The notes: a model not told the origin generated them from the sequence alone. 64,000 nucleotides of DNA from Hysterangium stoloniferum (GCA_015178975.1 WHVD01000004.1:1912921-1976920), one strand, 5' to 3'; shown: positions 20,408 to 31,034, numbered from the stretch's first letter. Numbers and translations are program-made.

Positions 20408-20903
20408 TGTTAAATTGCATGTTGCGAGTTTGGAAGTCTGACAAAGTCCAAATGGAAGGATGTGGCTTCAGCTTGTGTGCTGCACCCTTGCAAAGTTACC
20501 ATCAGTTGTCCTGAAGTTTCAAACATGTGAGAACTTATCTATTGGGAACCCAAACAGTGGTCAAACTGTCAGATGCCTGGGTTGGTTGAGGGCAGAGAGA
20601 TAGAAGATTGGAGGTTCTGAGAGAGGAGTGAAGAACTAGTAGAGTAACTGAGTTGATATTCTGATTGTCCTGTAACTACTTTACAGTTTGGTATATATAC
20701 AGATTTCCGGCATCTTGGGGTACTAATGAGGAGACAAGGAAAGTACCTAAAGTAGAACAAGAGCATAACTTGGAGAATACAAACTAGGATGAAGGACATA
20801 ACATATTGGGACATATGGGGTGTACTAATCGGGACATAAGAGAATGAGGGGCAATGTCAGGTGGTTTCGATGTCATACAGACTTCCAAGCACAGGTTGTA
20901 ACA
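20408..20903 (-). repeat. 5' LTR-C of gypsy-2 (496 bp)
   Basis: On the plus strand TGTTAAATTGC...GTTGTAACA. It contains GTATATATAC as TATA box at 20691-20700 and the start-site motif at 20656-20666. Near 20455-20530 it carries the GGCTTCAGCTTGTGTGCTGC block that recurs in LTR-A, LTR-E and LTR-F. The five bases beyond it (CCTGG) were also used as the target of LTR-A3. Confidence 0.87.
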
Positions 20904-20908
20904 CCTGG

Positions 20909-21719
20909 TGTTAGGATATGTACAGGGCAGGTCTCTGGAGAAACCCGCGAAATATCCAGTAGGACTTGGCTTCAGTGTATAGGCTGCGCCCTCGCTAGAA
21001 TGTGTCGTCCAATTTCAGACAGGCAGACGGGAATCCCAGGGAGTCCGGGCGGGGGTCGTGGGTTGTGAGTCGTAAGTCGGAGGTTGTGGGTTGTGAGTCG
21101 AGACTGGTGAGAGAGATAGATATGCCACCTGTGGGCTCCGACTAGTGCGAGCGGTGTGAATCAAGTAGGGTTTTAGAGCGGAAAATGTATTAGATTACTT
21201 GGGGGAATCTAAGCCAATTTTCTGACTGGATTGTATGTACAACATCTGCCAGTTTAAATAGACCGTGGAGTAAATGTCATACTGAATCCAGTAATAATGA
21301 AACGAAATGAGCAAAACATAAAATGGGAATAGTAAACACCAATTTGGTGTTAGGAACGGGACAGAATGGAGTGGAGTCCGAATAGTGACAAATCATAAAC
21401 CATAACGGGAAATGGAGCGGGAGCGGAGTCCGAATCGTGACAGGTCATTTGACTAAAATGGGAATGGGGCTCGGTTAGAGGGAAGAAGGGTATTCTGAGC
21501 GGGGTCTGGTGACTGATGCGTGGGATGAGGTCGGAATAAGACAGAGATGGGGTCCAGTGAGTATTCTGGTGACTGAAACACAACATAACGAAGACGGACG
21601 TAGACGAGTCTGACGTACGGAGTCCAGTGGGAATTCCAGTAAATTGATAATGGGTGCGTATAGGGTGCGGGTGCATATAAGTCAGTGCCCGGAGTCCGGC
21701 GGGATTTCCGGTCATAACA
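20909..21719 (-). repeat. Solo LTR-A, copy A3 (811 bp)
   Basis: TGTTAGGATATG...GTCATAACA flanked by CCTGG at 20904-20908 and 21720-21724. Inserted exactly five bases beyond the end of LTR-C of gypsy-2. Relatively CpG-rich and so probably young. Confidence 0.93.
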
Positions 21720-22192
21720 CCTGGTCAGTCTGGATGGTTTCCAAAATAAGGATGAGTCCACAGCCCCTGACAAGGGCAAGACTGTCCCAGACCCACCCAC
21801 CAATTATTTAGCGTGGATATTGGACATACATTGTGACACACTTCCTGGACAAGAAAAAGAAAAAAAGAACAGGAACCCATGTGATCCAAGGTCAATGCAC
21901 TAGAACCCTTCCTAGCAAACTGTCAACTGTCCTCATGCAATGTCATTTTAATTTTCACAACTGACTGACCACATTTACCATGGACTCCCAAAAAGTCAAT
22001 TACACACTCTTTGACCTCTCAAGATCTGCATTAAAATGGGTTTAACTGGCATTCAGCAGACTGATCCTGGACAAGCCAGCTTGGCTCCATGACTGGGATG
22101 TATTCATTGAGGAATTGGAAACAAATTTTGGCCAATATGACCTGACCGGAGAAGCTGAGAATAGCCTCAGTAATCTTTGAATGAGGGACAAT

Positions 22193-23545
22193 TGTTAGGG
22201 CTCATATATTTTATTTTATTTTATTTTATTTTGTTTGTTTGTTACAAGTCATGCATCACAAGTTACAGTGTGTGTGTGTGTGACCTTGTGTGACATCATG
22301 TGAATGTGAAATGGCTTGAAAGACCATTTGCAGCCACACAATGACAATCATGTGACATACACATGATATACATGTGTCAAATGTAAAACTTAACTTTATT
22401 TTAATTTTCTTCTAAGGTTTGAACCTTCAATAATAACTTTATTTAATTTTCCCTTTAGTATACATAAATACCCTAACATGTACATAGTTAGAACCCAGTT
22501 TCAATCTCTTAAAATTTCCACTAAATACAAGTGTGATATTCTCAAGTTATTAAGGGTACATACATGGCGGGTTTCCAGAGAAACCCATGGGAAAGCTGGT
22601 AGGACTTGGCTTCAGCTTATAGGCTGCGCCCTTGCAAGATTGTGTTGTCCAATTTCAAACAGGCAGACGGGAATCCCAGGGAATCTGGGTGGAGTTCATG
22701 AGTTGAGGGGTCAGAGGTCAGAGGTTGTGGGCTGAGAGGTTGGGGAGTCGAGATAAATAAGTCGGAGGTTGAGAGATAGATGCGTCAGAGCCCATAGGCT
22801 CCGACTAGCGAGAGTGGTGTAATTCAAAGAGGACTTTAGAGTGGAAAATGTACTAGATTACTGGGGAGAATCTAAGCTGATTTTCTGACTGGATTGTATG
22901 TACAATATCTGCCAGACTATATATGTAGACTGTGGAATGAATAACATACCAAATCCAGTAATAATGAAACAATACTAGCAAAACATAAAATGGGATAAGT
23001 AAACACCAAATTTGGTGTTAGGAACGGGACGGAATGGAGCGGAGTCTGAATCGTGACAAATCATAAACCATGACAGGAAATGGAGCGGGAGCAGAGTCCG
23101 AATCGTGACAGGTCATTGACTAAAATGGGAACAGGGCTCAGTTAGAGGGATGATGGGTTTTCCGAGTGGGGTCCGGTGACTGACGCGTGGGACAAGGTCA
23201 GACATAGACAGGGATGGAGTCTGGCAGGTATTCCGGTGACTGATACATGAAGTAATGAAGTCGAACGTGGACAAGTCTGGAGTCTGGTGGGAATTCCAGT
23301 AAACTGACAATTGGTGCGTATAGGGTGCAGGTGCGTATAAGTTAGTGCCCAGAGTCCGGTGGGAATTCCGGCAAACTGACAATTAGTGCATATAGGGCAT
23401 GGGTGCGTATAAGTTAGTGCCCAGAGTCCAGCAGGAATTCTGGTCGTAACACAAGTCATTAGAACTTCCATTCTCCTACTCCTTATCTTGCCCTCACTCT
23501 TGTTTCTTTTTGTGTTTTGGTAGCCTTGTTAGTGTTGCCCTAACA
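22193..23545 (+). repeat. Solo LTR-B with a nested LTR-A
   Basis: TGTTAGGGCTCATATATTTT...GCCCTAACA flanked by ACAAT at 22188-22192 and 23546-23550. Without the inserted LTR-A4 it is about 450 bp, the same family as the 456-bp LTRs of gypsy-1 at 50206-50661 and 58946-59401. Confidence 0.92.
22548..23451 (-). repeat. Solo LTR-A, copy A4 (904 bp)
   Basis: Flanked by CAAGT at 22543-22547 and 23452-23456, inside LTR-B. The first base pair of its left end has changed (TATTAAGG instead of TGTTAAGG). Longer than its relatives because the segment around the second ACTGACAATTGGTGC box near 23300-23400 is duplicated. Confidence 0.9.
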
Positions 23546-23850
23546 ACAATCAACATATCTTGGACTATATTGTGCAATTTAACAATTTGGCCACACATTG
23601 TCAATGGGGCAATCCTGCATTCTGGCATCAATTCTATTATGACCTGCCATCCCACCTTAAAGATGAAGTCTCTAAAGGTGAAGATGGCAAACCAAAGGCA
23701 CTGTCCCATATGCACCTTAATACCCAGAAAGTGGACACATGTTATTAGGAATGTCATGTAGAAATTGCCAGACAACAGAAGAGCATTGAGCAACAGAAAT
23801 AGATCTCATAATGGTGGTAAGAAGTCAGGATGTGGCTGAACCACTTTAAA

Positions 23851-24193
23851 TATATCAAACAAATGCAAATAAAGTCACATGACATGTTTTATTGTTCCCA
23901 CAGCCCCTTTCTGCCTTGTACTGGTGTACAACAGTAGGAACACAGGTAAAAAAATGAAGGGTCACAAAACTTTCCCAATGAGTAGCTGTTTTGTTCTATT
24001 TATTATTCAATGGGTTTTGATCCAAATCATATGTTGTGATTTAGGGCTTACACATGCATATTGTAATCACTACAGAATGTCCCACACTACCTTCCTTTTG
24101 TCTGATCAACCCATTGTCCTTGTAACCTTTTGTCCTGATGGCCTTTTTTTGTTCCTCCTGTTTTCTTGCCATCTCTATTGTTGAGGAAACCTA
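23851..24193. other. Intergenic, no supported feature
   Basis: Lies between the gag remnant and the next Tc1 element. A 101-residue hydrophobic frame (23879-24184) has no recognisable motif and probably arises by chance. Confidence 0.4.
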
Positions 24194-24553
24194 CAGTGGC
24201 TCAAAAAATCATTCCAATGTTTTGTTGTTTTGGAAAGTTTGATTCACAATACAAATACCAGAGATCAGAGACTTCTCAAAACATTACCCAATATAGTATA
24301 GCATCTTAGCTTGAACTTAACACTTGGCTTATGTAATTTGAATCCAAATTGGTGGAATAATAAATAAAACAAAATAATCACTCATTGGAATGATTTTTTG
24401 ACCCTCTATTATTTTGACAGAAAAGCTACTATTTCAGTAAAAATATAAGTCTAAACCACTTGTGAGAATAATAAATGTGTCATGTGACTTTGTTTACATC
24501 TGTTTGACATGTTGGCAGTTGGTTCAACCACTCCTGAGTCCTTACCATCCATG

Positions 24554-25230
24554 AAAGCTATTTCTGCTACTCAGCACTTTACTATTATCTTTATTCTTCA
24601 AGAGGGGTATTCCTACACTCAAATCCAGACTAAAACTGATTTAGGAAGGGGTACAATCTATTAAAAATAGTATGAGTTGACTCTATTGCAATACACAATA
24701 TACAAGGGTTTAATAAGCTTGTAATAAAAGTACTTTGTGTCTCAATATCTTGTGTCAGTTAGTGTAGCACCTCCTGACAATATAGGTTGGATGCTCTGGG
24801 AGGTGTATAGTGGTTCTGACACACATTAACTTCCAAATGCATGGTCCACAATTAGCATCTTCATATGAAAAGTTGCAATAATTGGTGGACTCCCCCTATA
24901 AAAAGGTGTGTTTCATCATCAAATTTAACACAATCAGCACGATCAAGGCTGAAGTGCTTGCAGATAAAGAAAACAACCTAGCTGGCTATCCTTCTAAGCT
25001 CACTACTTATAATAACAGTCAATTGTCCATTAAATTAGCTCTGGAAACCTTGACAATGCTGTTCAAGCTACCCAATTTATTAATTCTCTCATCTCCAACT
25101 CTGTCACTGCCCAAACTGTCAGGAATGTACTCAAGAAAAATGGTCTTTACTCTACAATAAAGAAGAAAGTATCCATGTTGAAGACTCATCATCAGAAGTG
25201 ACTTGAGTTTGCTCAGTACCATGAAAACTG
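24554..25230 (+). pseudogene. Tc1-3 transposase, DNA-binding part only
   Basis: ATG at 24554 opens a helix-turn-helix reading (HFTIIFILQEGYSYTQIQTK) that ends in a stop after about 40 codons. About 290 unrelated bases follow. The reading then resumes at about 24930 (EVLADKENNLAGYPSKLTT) and continues in a shifted frame through a TVRNVLKKNGL motif to LEFAQYHENW near 25225. The catalytic half is missing. Other Tc1 transposases have a conserved tryptophan-aspartate region at exactly this point. Only a DNA-binding fragment could be made, and stops argue against even that. Confidence 0.7.
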
Positions 25231-25269
25231 GAACAATTTTTTGAGCCACTTTATAAATATACTTAAACT

Positions 25270-25470
25270 ACCATGAGCTACCTCAGTCAACTATCTACCC
25301 ATCAACTGAGGTAGGCTTTCTTTTTCTCTTACTGTCAAAGCTAGATATGTACTCATTATATTTAGATATAATGATTGTTACAGGTACATACTAAAATATC
25401 AGTCAATTCCTATCTACCTGTTGACTGAGATATAACAATTGTTGCATCATATGGACCAAGGCATATCTTC
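25270..25470. repeat. Degenerate LTR-D-like sequence
   Basis: Two boxes of the form CAGTCAAnTATCTACC...GACTGAG (near 25285 and 25402), each followed by TATATTT- or TATAACA-like ends, resemble the duplicated CAGTCGATTTACAATCTTCG box of the LTR-D copy at 56521-56903. Ends not resolvable. Confidence 0.45.
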
Positions 25471-25591
25471 AAGCCATGATCCTATGGTATCTTTTATAAT
25501 TTACTTAAATTTTCTGCTTCTGCCAGTGGTCCATACCAACCCAACCTTTCAAAAATGAGAAAACATTGGGACAGTTTTTTGAGCCACTGTA

Positions 25592-26214
25592 TACAAGGTA
25601 GGGGGCAGGAGACCTGGGGGTTCTGAGAATACACTACAATGTATGTCAATTTGAACACCTGTGGGCTCTGGAAATATGCTGGTACTGGTCTTTAGAGTGA
25701 GTGTGAAGAGTCATTGTAATTCTGACCATTTGATATACAAAGAGTATTGACCTTCTAGATATGAGATGTGTCAAAGTACAATACAAGTGTAAAGACTGTT
25801 AGTCACATAAGCTACTGTACAGCAGAGACAGAAATCAAATCTGGGGAAAATTTGAGTATAAAGCACTATTAGACAAATCAACTGGAAATAAATAGTGGAG
25901 TCGATAAAGACAATGGCAGTAGAATATTATTGGACCAAACAGTGGCATGAGGCAACAGTCTGGTGAAGTGTCTTGCTGGCAACCAGCTCAGGTAGTATTT
26001 CCAATGTTGGATAGTGTGTATTATTGATGTTTTGCACTTTGAAGTTCACAAAAAGGAGTCAACTTGAATACCTTGTTAATTTCATACTCCTACTACTAGC
26101 TAGACAAGGTATAATTTATCTTCCACACCATACTAGCACTCTCAGAGCCTCTGGGAGCTAGCAGCTATCTTCTACAGCCAAAAAATGGGACAGGAGCAAA
26201 CTGGATCATGGCCA
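25592..26214. other. Intergenic, no gene seen
   Basis: AT-rich sequence with short frames only. Bases near 25690-25760 share wording with the insertion in the copia remnant near 10720-10790 (for example TGTGAAGAGT...TTCTGACCAT), so they may be an old LTR fragment. No ends could be defined. Confidence 0.35.
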
Positions 26215-26610
26215 GCAGTTCCAGTGACTAAACCACTTTACTGATGTAGACATAATTTTAAATGGTTGATAGTTTAGAACCATCATCAGCCTAAGGCCAT
26301 GGACAGTTTTAAACCATGGACATTCTTTGACCATGACTGCCCTAGACCATTGATTTCCCACACTGTTGACTTTCTCAAACCATTGCAACTGTATTTCTCA
26401 AGCAGTTGACCTTCTAAAACCCTTCACCTTGCAATACTGATGACCATCTAAAACTGTTGACATGCTTAAATCATTGTCAGTTTCCTATTGACAGTTTCTA
26501 TGACCATTGACAGTGTCTTAAACTATTGACACCCTTATGCTGTTGATAGTCTTAAACCATTGACAATTCAAAACTGTTGATGGTATAAAACTATTCATAC
26601 TTTTTAAAAC
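26215..26610. repeat. Degenerate minisatellite with TTAAACCATTGACA units
   Basis: At least a dozen spaced and diverged copies of a core like TTAAACCATTGACA or AAAACTGTTGACAG alternate every 20-35 bases. Spacing is irregular, so the array is old. It lies about 400 bases beyond the 3' end of the Sec2 gene. Confidence 0.6.
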
Positions 26611-27019
26611 ATGGAACAGGAAAATTTATTGAAATTCTGAAATGGTTTAAATTCCAACTGTATTTTCTACCAATAAGCTTCATAAATACTTAAAGTTGTT
26701 GATGCAGATTAACAGCGGAGCAGTGGGGTAGGTCATGGGGAACAAGCAATAAGGTAGTATTGTACTATGTATACATATACGAGTGATACTAATCGAACAC
26801 CCATCGCTTTGGTTCCTCCCCGTCCCGGAGCTGTGCATTTATCTACACTTCACACGGTTCATGCTCGTTTCAAGCCGCAACCCGCCTAGTCATGCGGCGC
26901 TTGTTCGCTCGCTCGCCGTCACAATATACACGGCCCCGACCTCACAAGACATGTTTCCCAATCGTGATCCTAACCCGACACCCTTACAAGAACAACACAG
27001 ACATTCTACCTTCTCCCTC
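26611..27019. other. 3' flank of the Sec2 gene with a dispersed repeat
   Basis: Bases about 26670-26745 (AATACTTAAAGTTGTTGA ... GCAGTGGGGTAGGTCATG) recur, diverged, at about 40048-40145. Bases 26780-27019 are GC-richer and probably contain the 3' untranslated region of the minus-strand gene. Confidence 0.5.
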
Positions 27020-29852
27020 TCACGGGCACTCCGCACTCCGCCCTGCTCCCTCGCTCACCGGCTCACGGTCAACCTCACCCTCAACCTCAGCCTTTACACT
27101 CCCCTCCAAGCTCTCTCTCACCGCCGTACCATCCGTATCCTCACCATCCCCAACTTTATCATCATCCCCAACAATCCCCCTCATCCTCTCCATCGCCTTC
27201 TCAAACTCGCTCTTAATCGCGACCCTCGAGCGGGGTGTTTTGGGAATGACGCTCCAGCGTTGCGTAGATGACGAGGGGAAGAGGGCTGATTGTGGGCCTG
27301 GGGAAGCAGTGAGGGCGGAGGTAAGTGGTGTGGACGTGGACTCGCTGAATGTGAGGGCGGAACGGGTGCTTGGCGTTGTTGGAGGGTAGAGGAGAAATTG
27401 GGGCGTGGCGGGTGTTTGGGTTGGTTGAGAAGGCGAAGGGGCGAGTGTAGAGGATGACGGTTCTCCCTCGGCGGCCTCGGGAGCAGTGGTAGATAGTGGC
27501 AAGGCTAATGGAGGTGTGGCAGGCGTGACTGTCGATTGAGGAGTAAAACCTGGGTCATGACTATGAGTATGAGCGTCCGCATCGGTGAGAGGGGAGAACA
27601 CCGCAGATTGTGGCGTTTCCCCCCCAGATTCGAATGTGTATTGTGATGCCGCTGACTCGGGTTGCGGAGAGATCGGGCTCAGGTTTGGTGGAGCAGATTC
27701 AGGGCCTGAGGCTGATCCAGGAACTGCAAGGACGTACTGAGCCTGCGATCCCGCCGAAAGCATCGATCCGAATCCCGCTGAGACGGGCGGCGACATGGCT
27801 TCCGCGATGGGCGACAGTTCACTCAATCCCACGCCCATACGCGGGAAATATCTCACTTCCGCAAACTGTTCGTGTGGGTGTCCGCTTCGTCGACGTACTC
27901 GTCCTAGTCCAGATGAACCACCTCCAATCCCAACCCCACTAGCGCCCCCACCCCCATCGCCATACCCCTCATGCTCGTCCGCACTCCCCTCTCCTTCATC
28001 CGACGGTGTAATAGAACTACCGCCACTCCCATTTTCTTCTGACGACGGCGTGACGGGGCTCCAGAATGAGCCGGACGGTTGGGGTGCCAGATTTGAGGTC
28101 AGCACTGTAACGGTGGGGGTATCGGATCCGGTTGAGGAGACAGAGGTTGGCCGGGAGGGAGGCAGTTGGGAGACCGAGGAGGAGGGAGAACGGGAGTTGA
28201 GGCGAGTTGCATCGTTATGAGCTTGGGGTAGTGGTTGGGTGATGGAGGATGAGCGAGGACGGAGTTGTACGAGAGTTTCTGAGGAAGACTGTGATTCTGA
28301 TGGCAATACACGAAGTTGCTGTTGTGGCGATGATGAGTACGATAATGACTCTGATGAACCCATATTCCTTGATTCTGAGTTTGATCTCGAACGTGGAAGC
28401 TCCCCCACCTTTGGCGTCAGCGTATCCTGTGTGACGGTAATGCCCGGGTTACATATCTCAACGATTTGGCTGCTGTCGTCGGTAGTATTGTCATTCTGCC
28501 GATACCTACTTCGACTACGGTTTTCATTCTGGTTGTTCTGGCTCTGGCTCTGACGGCTGCCACTCCTCAAAGCGCCATTCTCACCCTCGACGATTCGCAA
28601 CGCGCCTTTGAGGGCTTCTCGTTGTTCCATGGTTGTTCGCAGCTCTTCTTGTGTCTCCGCGAGTTTGCGGTTGGCTTCTGAGACCATTTTATTCGCCTGT
28701 CAAGTTCGGGTTAGAATATACATATATAGGGAAGACAAGAAACGAGAACGAGAATGGATTATGTGAATAAAAAAACATGATGGGTACACAAAAGACATTA
28801 TATGTACACAATCAAGAAAGAAGAACCCACCTCCTCAAACAACGCCTGACTCAAGCTCTCTAGCTCACTCTCCAACTGCGCCTTCGCTTCAGCCATTCGC
28901 TTCAACGCCGCCCGCTCCTTCTCCAACTCTGTGGCAAGCTCTTTCTCCCTTGATTTGGAGTTCGACGGGCCTGCGCCAGGTCCAGGTCCAGGTGAAGGGC
29001 TTCGGGAGGAGGAGGCTGAGCGCAGCGGGGCAGTTGAGAGGGAGGATGGTGTGGAAGAGAATAGGGATGATGGACCAGCTGCATATGAAGAATCTATTGG
29101 GCTCACATATGCTGCTGTTGGCGAGGTGGTCGCGCTTGTTGAAGAAGAGCGCGTGAGAGATGAAAAGTTGAAAAATCCGCGGGATTGTGGTGGTGGTGGC
29201 GGCGGGGGGGCTGTTGTGGCTGTTGGACGTGTTGTGATGTCTGGGTTAATGGAAGGGTTGATATTGGAACGTCTGCGATGCTGTTTGGTCGTTCGGTTAT
29301 GGATGAGGAACGGCGGACGCCCTCACGATCGCTCCATCGTCGCCAGCCGATGTCTTTGGCATCACGACCCGCTCTTTTCAAGGCATCTTCCAGCATCTCG
29401 TTATTCGCAAGTGCTAGTTGGAGGTTTGACCTTGTTAGCGTCAGTGCCGTCTCTAAGTCTGTTTGGTTCTTGTAAGCTTGCTGTAATAACATCGCCTATT
29501 CACAACATAATCAGTTAAAAACTTGGTACCGACACGGTAAACAACTCACTAGTTCTTCAACCCACCCTGTCATCCTCGCCAACATCTCGATCAATTCGCC
29601 TTCCCGTTCCTCCCTCCACCTCTCCCTCTCCTCCGCCCCAAGCTCCCTTTCCTGCTTCAGGGTCATAATCGGTGTGCTAAGCAGAGACCTGCCATATTGT
29701 GCATCTTCTCTAGCCTGTATCAAAGGGTTGGTAGGCTTTGGCTTTTCAATGCTAGTTGAAAGCGAGTCTGTTCGTCGGGGTAAGGAAGACGATTGAGTGG
29801 GTGATGATGTTGAGTTCAAGGTTGCACTGGAAGTTGGAATAGCTGAGAGCAT
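27020..29852 (-). CDS. Sec2-type Rab guanine-nucleotide exchange factor
   Basis: The only clear host gene. Exon 1 (29852-29550, 101 codons) is serine/threonine-rich, then acidic and helical (EERERWREEREGELIEML). A 54-bp intron (29549-29496, GTGAGT...TAG) joins in phase to exon 2 (29495 onward, LLQQAYKNQTDLETALTL). A 134-bp intron (28830-28697) precedes the last exon (28696-27020). Across that junction the protein reads ESLSQALFEEANKMVSEAN, the hallmark of the Sec2p coiled-coil domain, which activates Rab8/Sec4 GTPases on secretory vesicles. The following 500 or so residues are serine/proline-rich and low complexity, ending in a conserved-looking RSRVAIKSEFEKAMERMRG helix. One problem: the frame must change by one base in or near a run of seven G at 29204-29210, through a sequencing error, a true frameshift or a missed intron. 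Confidence 0.8.
28697..28830 (-). other. Intron of the Sec2-type gene, splitting the exchange domain
   Basis: Starts GTGGGT, ends TTGACAG. Splicing restores LFEEANKMV in phase, which is the strongest support for the gene model. Confidence 0.85.
29496..29549 (-). other. First intron of the Sec2-type gene (54 bp)
   Basis: GTGAGTTG...GAATAG, phase 0, of the size typical for basidiomycetes. Removing it links exon 1 directly to the LLQQAYKNQ helix. Confidence 0.8.
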
Positions 29853-30404
29853 ACGTGAGATGTCCTTAAGGTCGGTATGCTTGCTCGACGTTCCCTTTTT
29901 CTCAAAGCTTAATGGTTATGTCCTTAATATAGGGCTGACGTAATCTGCACGTGGCGGTTCTCGCTTACGACATGCAACTCCATCCAGAATGTGACCTATA
30001 GTTGACAAAAGCAGGAGTCAATGCACACTCTAAAACGTGTATAGTACTGGACTTGAATCTATGGGGTTTTTGCCTTTTCTTTGGGGTGATATATCGATCA
30101 TAATGTTTGTGTCATGGGAAAAATCTCCGACCAAGGTTAGGCCCAAGAGATGTGGCGTCATAGGAACCTACCCGAGTTTGAAAACCGTACCATCGACAGT
30201 TCTGAGGACAATACTCAAACTCCGAAAACGTTTTCCTGTATGTATGCTTTTCGATGTAGTAAAACCAATAAATTCCACATTGTAATTTATCTATGTCCCA
30301 GGGCATATTTCCTTCTGATAATCAAAGAAGAAATATTCAAGATGTGGTATGAGGCCTCAAAGCCAGGTATAATAGCCTATAAAGCATCTTTCTAACTACT
30401 TAGG
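29853..30404. other. Upstream region of the Sec2-type gene
   Basis: Should hold its promoter. No clear TATA box. An 82-residue frame (30037-30285, plus) is probably chance. Confidence 0.4.
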
Positions 30405-30419
30405 CTATTGAGGACCTAA

Positions 30420-30980
30420 AATGATAAGTAGGTAAAAGTTAAAAATTGTTACAGATATGTGTTTACTGTGTAGGAAGTGCACACATTGGAAGGCATTGAT
30501 ACTGTAATACAAGTTTTCCCGCAACCACTCACTGATTGTCGTCATCCCATTCGCACGAACTTCCATCGTAGCCACCTCCCTTACAAGGTTCAAATCCCCA
30601 ATTGTTGGCACGTACACCGGCAGAGGCTGCCACATTGTCTTATGTGTGATGTGCATGGAAGTAGTTTGGTGAAAATATCGGCGAGATTGTCACAAGAAGC
30701 AATATGTCGTACTTCGATATCGCCATCATTAACTCATTCGCGAATGTATTGGTACCATATGTCAATGTGTTTAATGTGATTGTTATGCTCAGCATCCTTC
30801 ATTAATTAAACTGCACCAGTGTTACCATTCCACAGTAGTGTGGGTCATGTCTGTAGGTACCCTACTTCATCTATCACTGAATACATCCATAACACCTGCT
30901 TCATTGCCCTGATAAGTGCCATGTGTTCAGCCTCTGTGGTTGCAACAGCTGGCTGATATTGAGTCAATATTAGTCACTGT
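30420..30980 (-). pseudogene. Copia RNase H remnant
   Basis: The minus strand encodes EAEHMALIRAMKQVLWMYSV, a damaged LLWNGNTGAV where the DNQ-type box should be, then HNNHIKHIDIWYQYIRE, VNDGDIEVRHIASCDNLADI and FTKLL. This is the C-terminal RNase H of a copia polyprotein. Stops interrupt it and no LTR remains beside it. It is a different copia lineage from the remnant at 10224-11395, judging by the motifs. Confidence 0.78.
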
Positions 30981-31034
30981 TAACCTCTGGGCTTATGAGT
31001 AGGGTCCAGTGGAAAACCTGTGAATAATTTGGTA

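Larger units (their letters stand above)
11389..20903 (-). mobile_element. Gypsy-2: decayed chromodomain Ty3/gypsy element
   Basis: Minus-strand element with a complete 5' LTR (20408-20903), a self-priming-type primer site, gag, protease, reverse transcriptase, RNase H, integrase and chromodomain, then an antisense accessory frame and a truncated 3' LTR (11389-12432). The order is that of the Tf1/sushi chromovirus group. It is interrupted by solo LTRs at 11465-12188 and 13965-15974. Many stops and lost catalytic residues make it inactive. The 3' end is fused to the copia remnant, so no target duplication pair can be read. Confidence 0.88.
21725..23850 (+). pseudogene. Gypsy gag remnant split by nested solo LTRs
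   Basis: Plus-strand gag related to that of gypsy-2. Before the insertion (21745-22192) come ESTAPDKGK-like sequence and, later, WLHDWDVFIEELETNFGQY. After it (23551-23850) come LDYIVQFNNLATHCQWGN and YDLPSHLKDEVSKGEDGK. The reading joins smoothly across the target duplication ACAAT of solo LTR-B. Several stops occur. No 5' LTR or pol is attached, so it is a fragment of a divergent element in the opposite orientation to gypsy-2. Confidence 0.8.
24194..25589 (+). mobile_element. Decayed Tc1-like transposon, family Tc1-3
   Basis: Starts CAGTGGCTCAAAAAATC and ends TTTTTTGAGCCACTG, flanked by TA at 24192-24193 and 25590-25591. A second terminus-like sequence (TTTTTTGAGCCACTTTATA) lies near 25234-25252, directly after the truncated transposase. 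This suggests that an internally deleted element ended there and a further end was added or retained outside. About 250 bases between them (25270-25470) resemble LTR-D. Confidence 0.7.

Noticed and set aside
20909..21719. LTR-A2 and LTR-A3 as the two LTRs of gypsy-2
   Set aside because: Each has its own complete 5-bp target duplication, and a better LTR pair (LTR-C) with the primer site lies directly at gag.
27610..28220. Long plus-strand frames opposite the Sec2 gene
   Set aside because: They are shadows of the serine/proline-rich minus-strand exon, whose coding sense is supported by the Sec2 domain and introns.
30585..30605. GGTTCAAATCCCC resembling a tRNA B box
   Set aside because: No matching A box or cloverleaf can be formed around it, and it lies next to the copia RNase H remnant.
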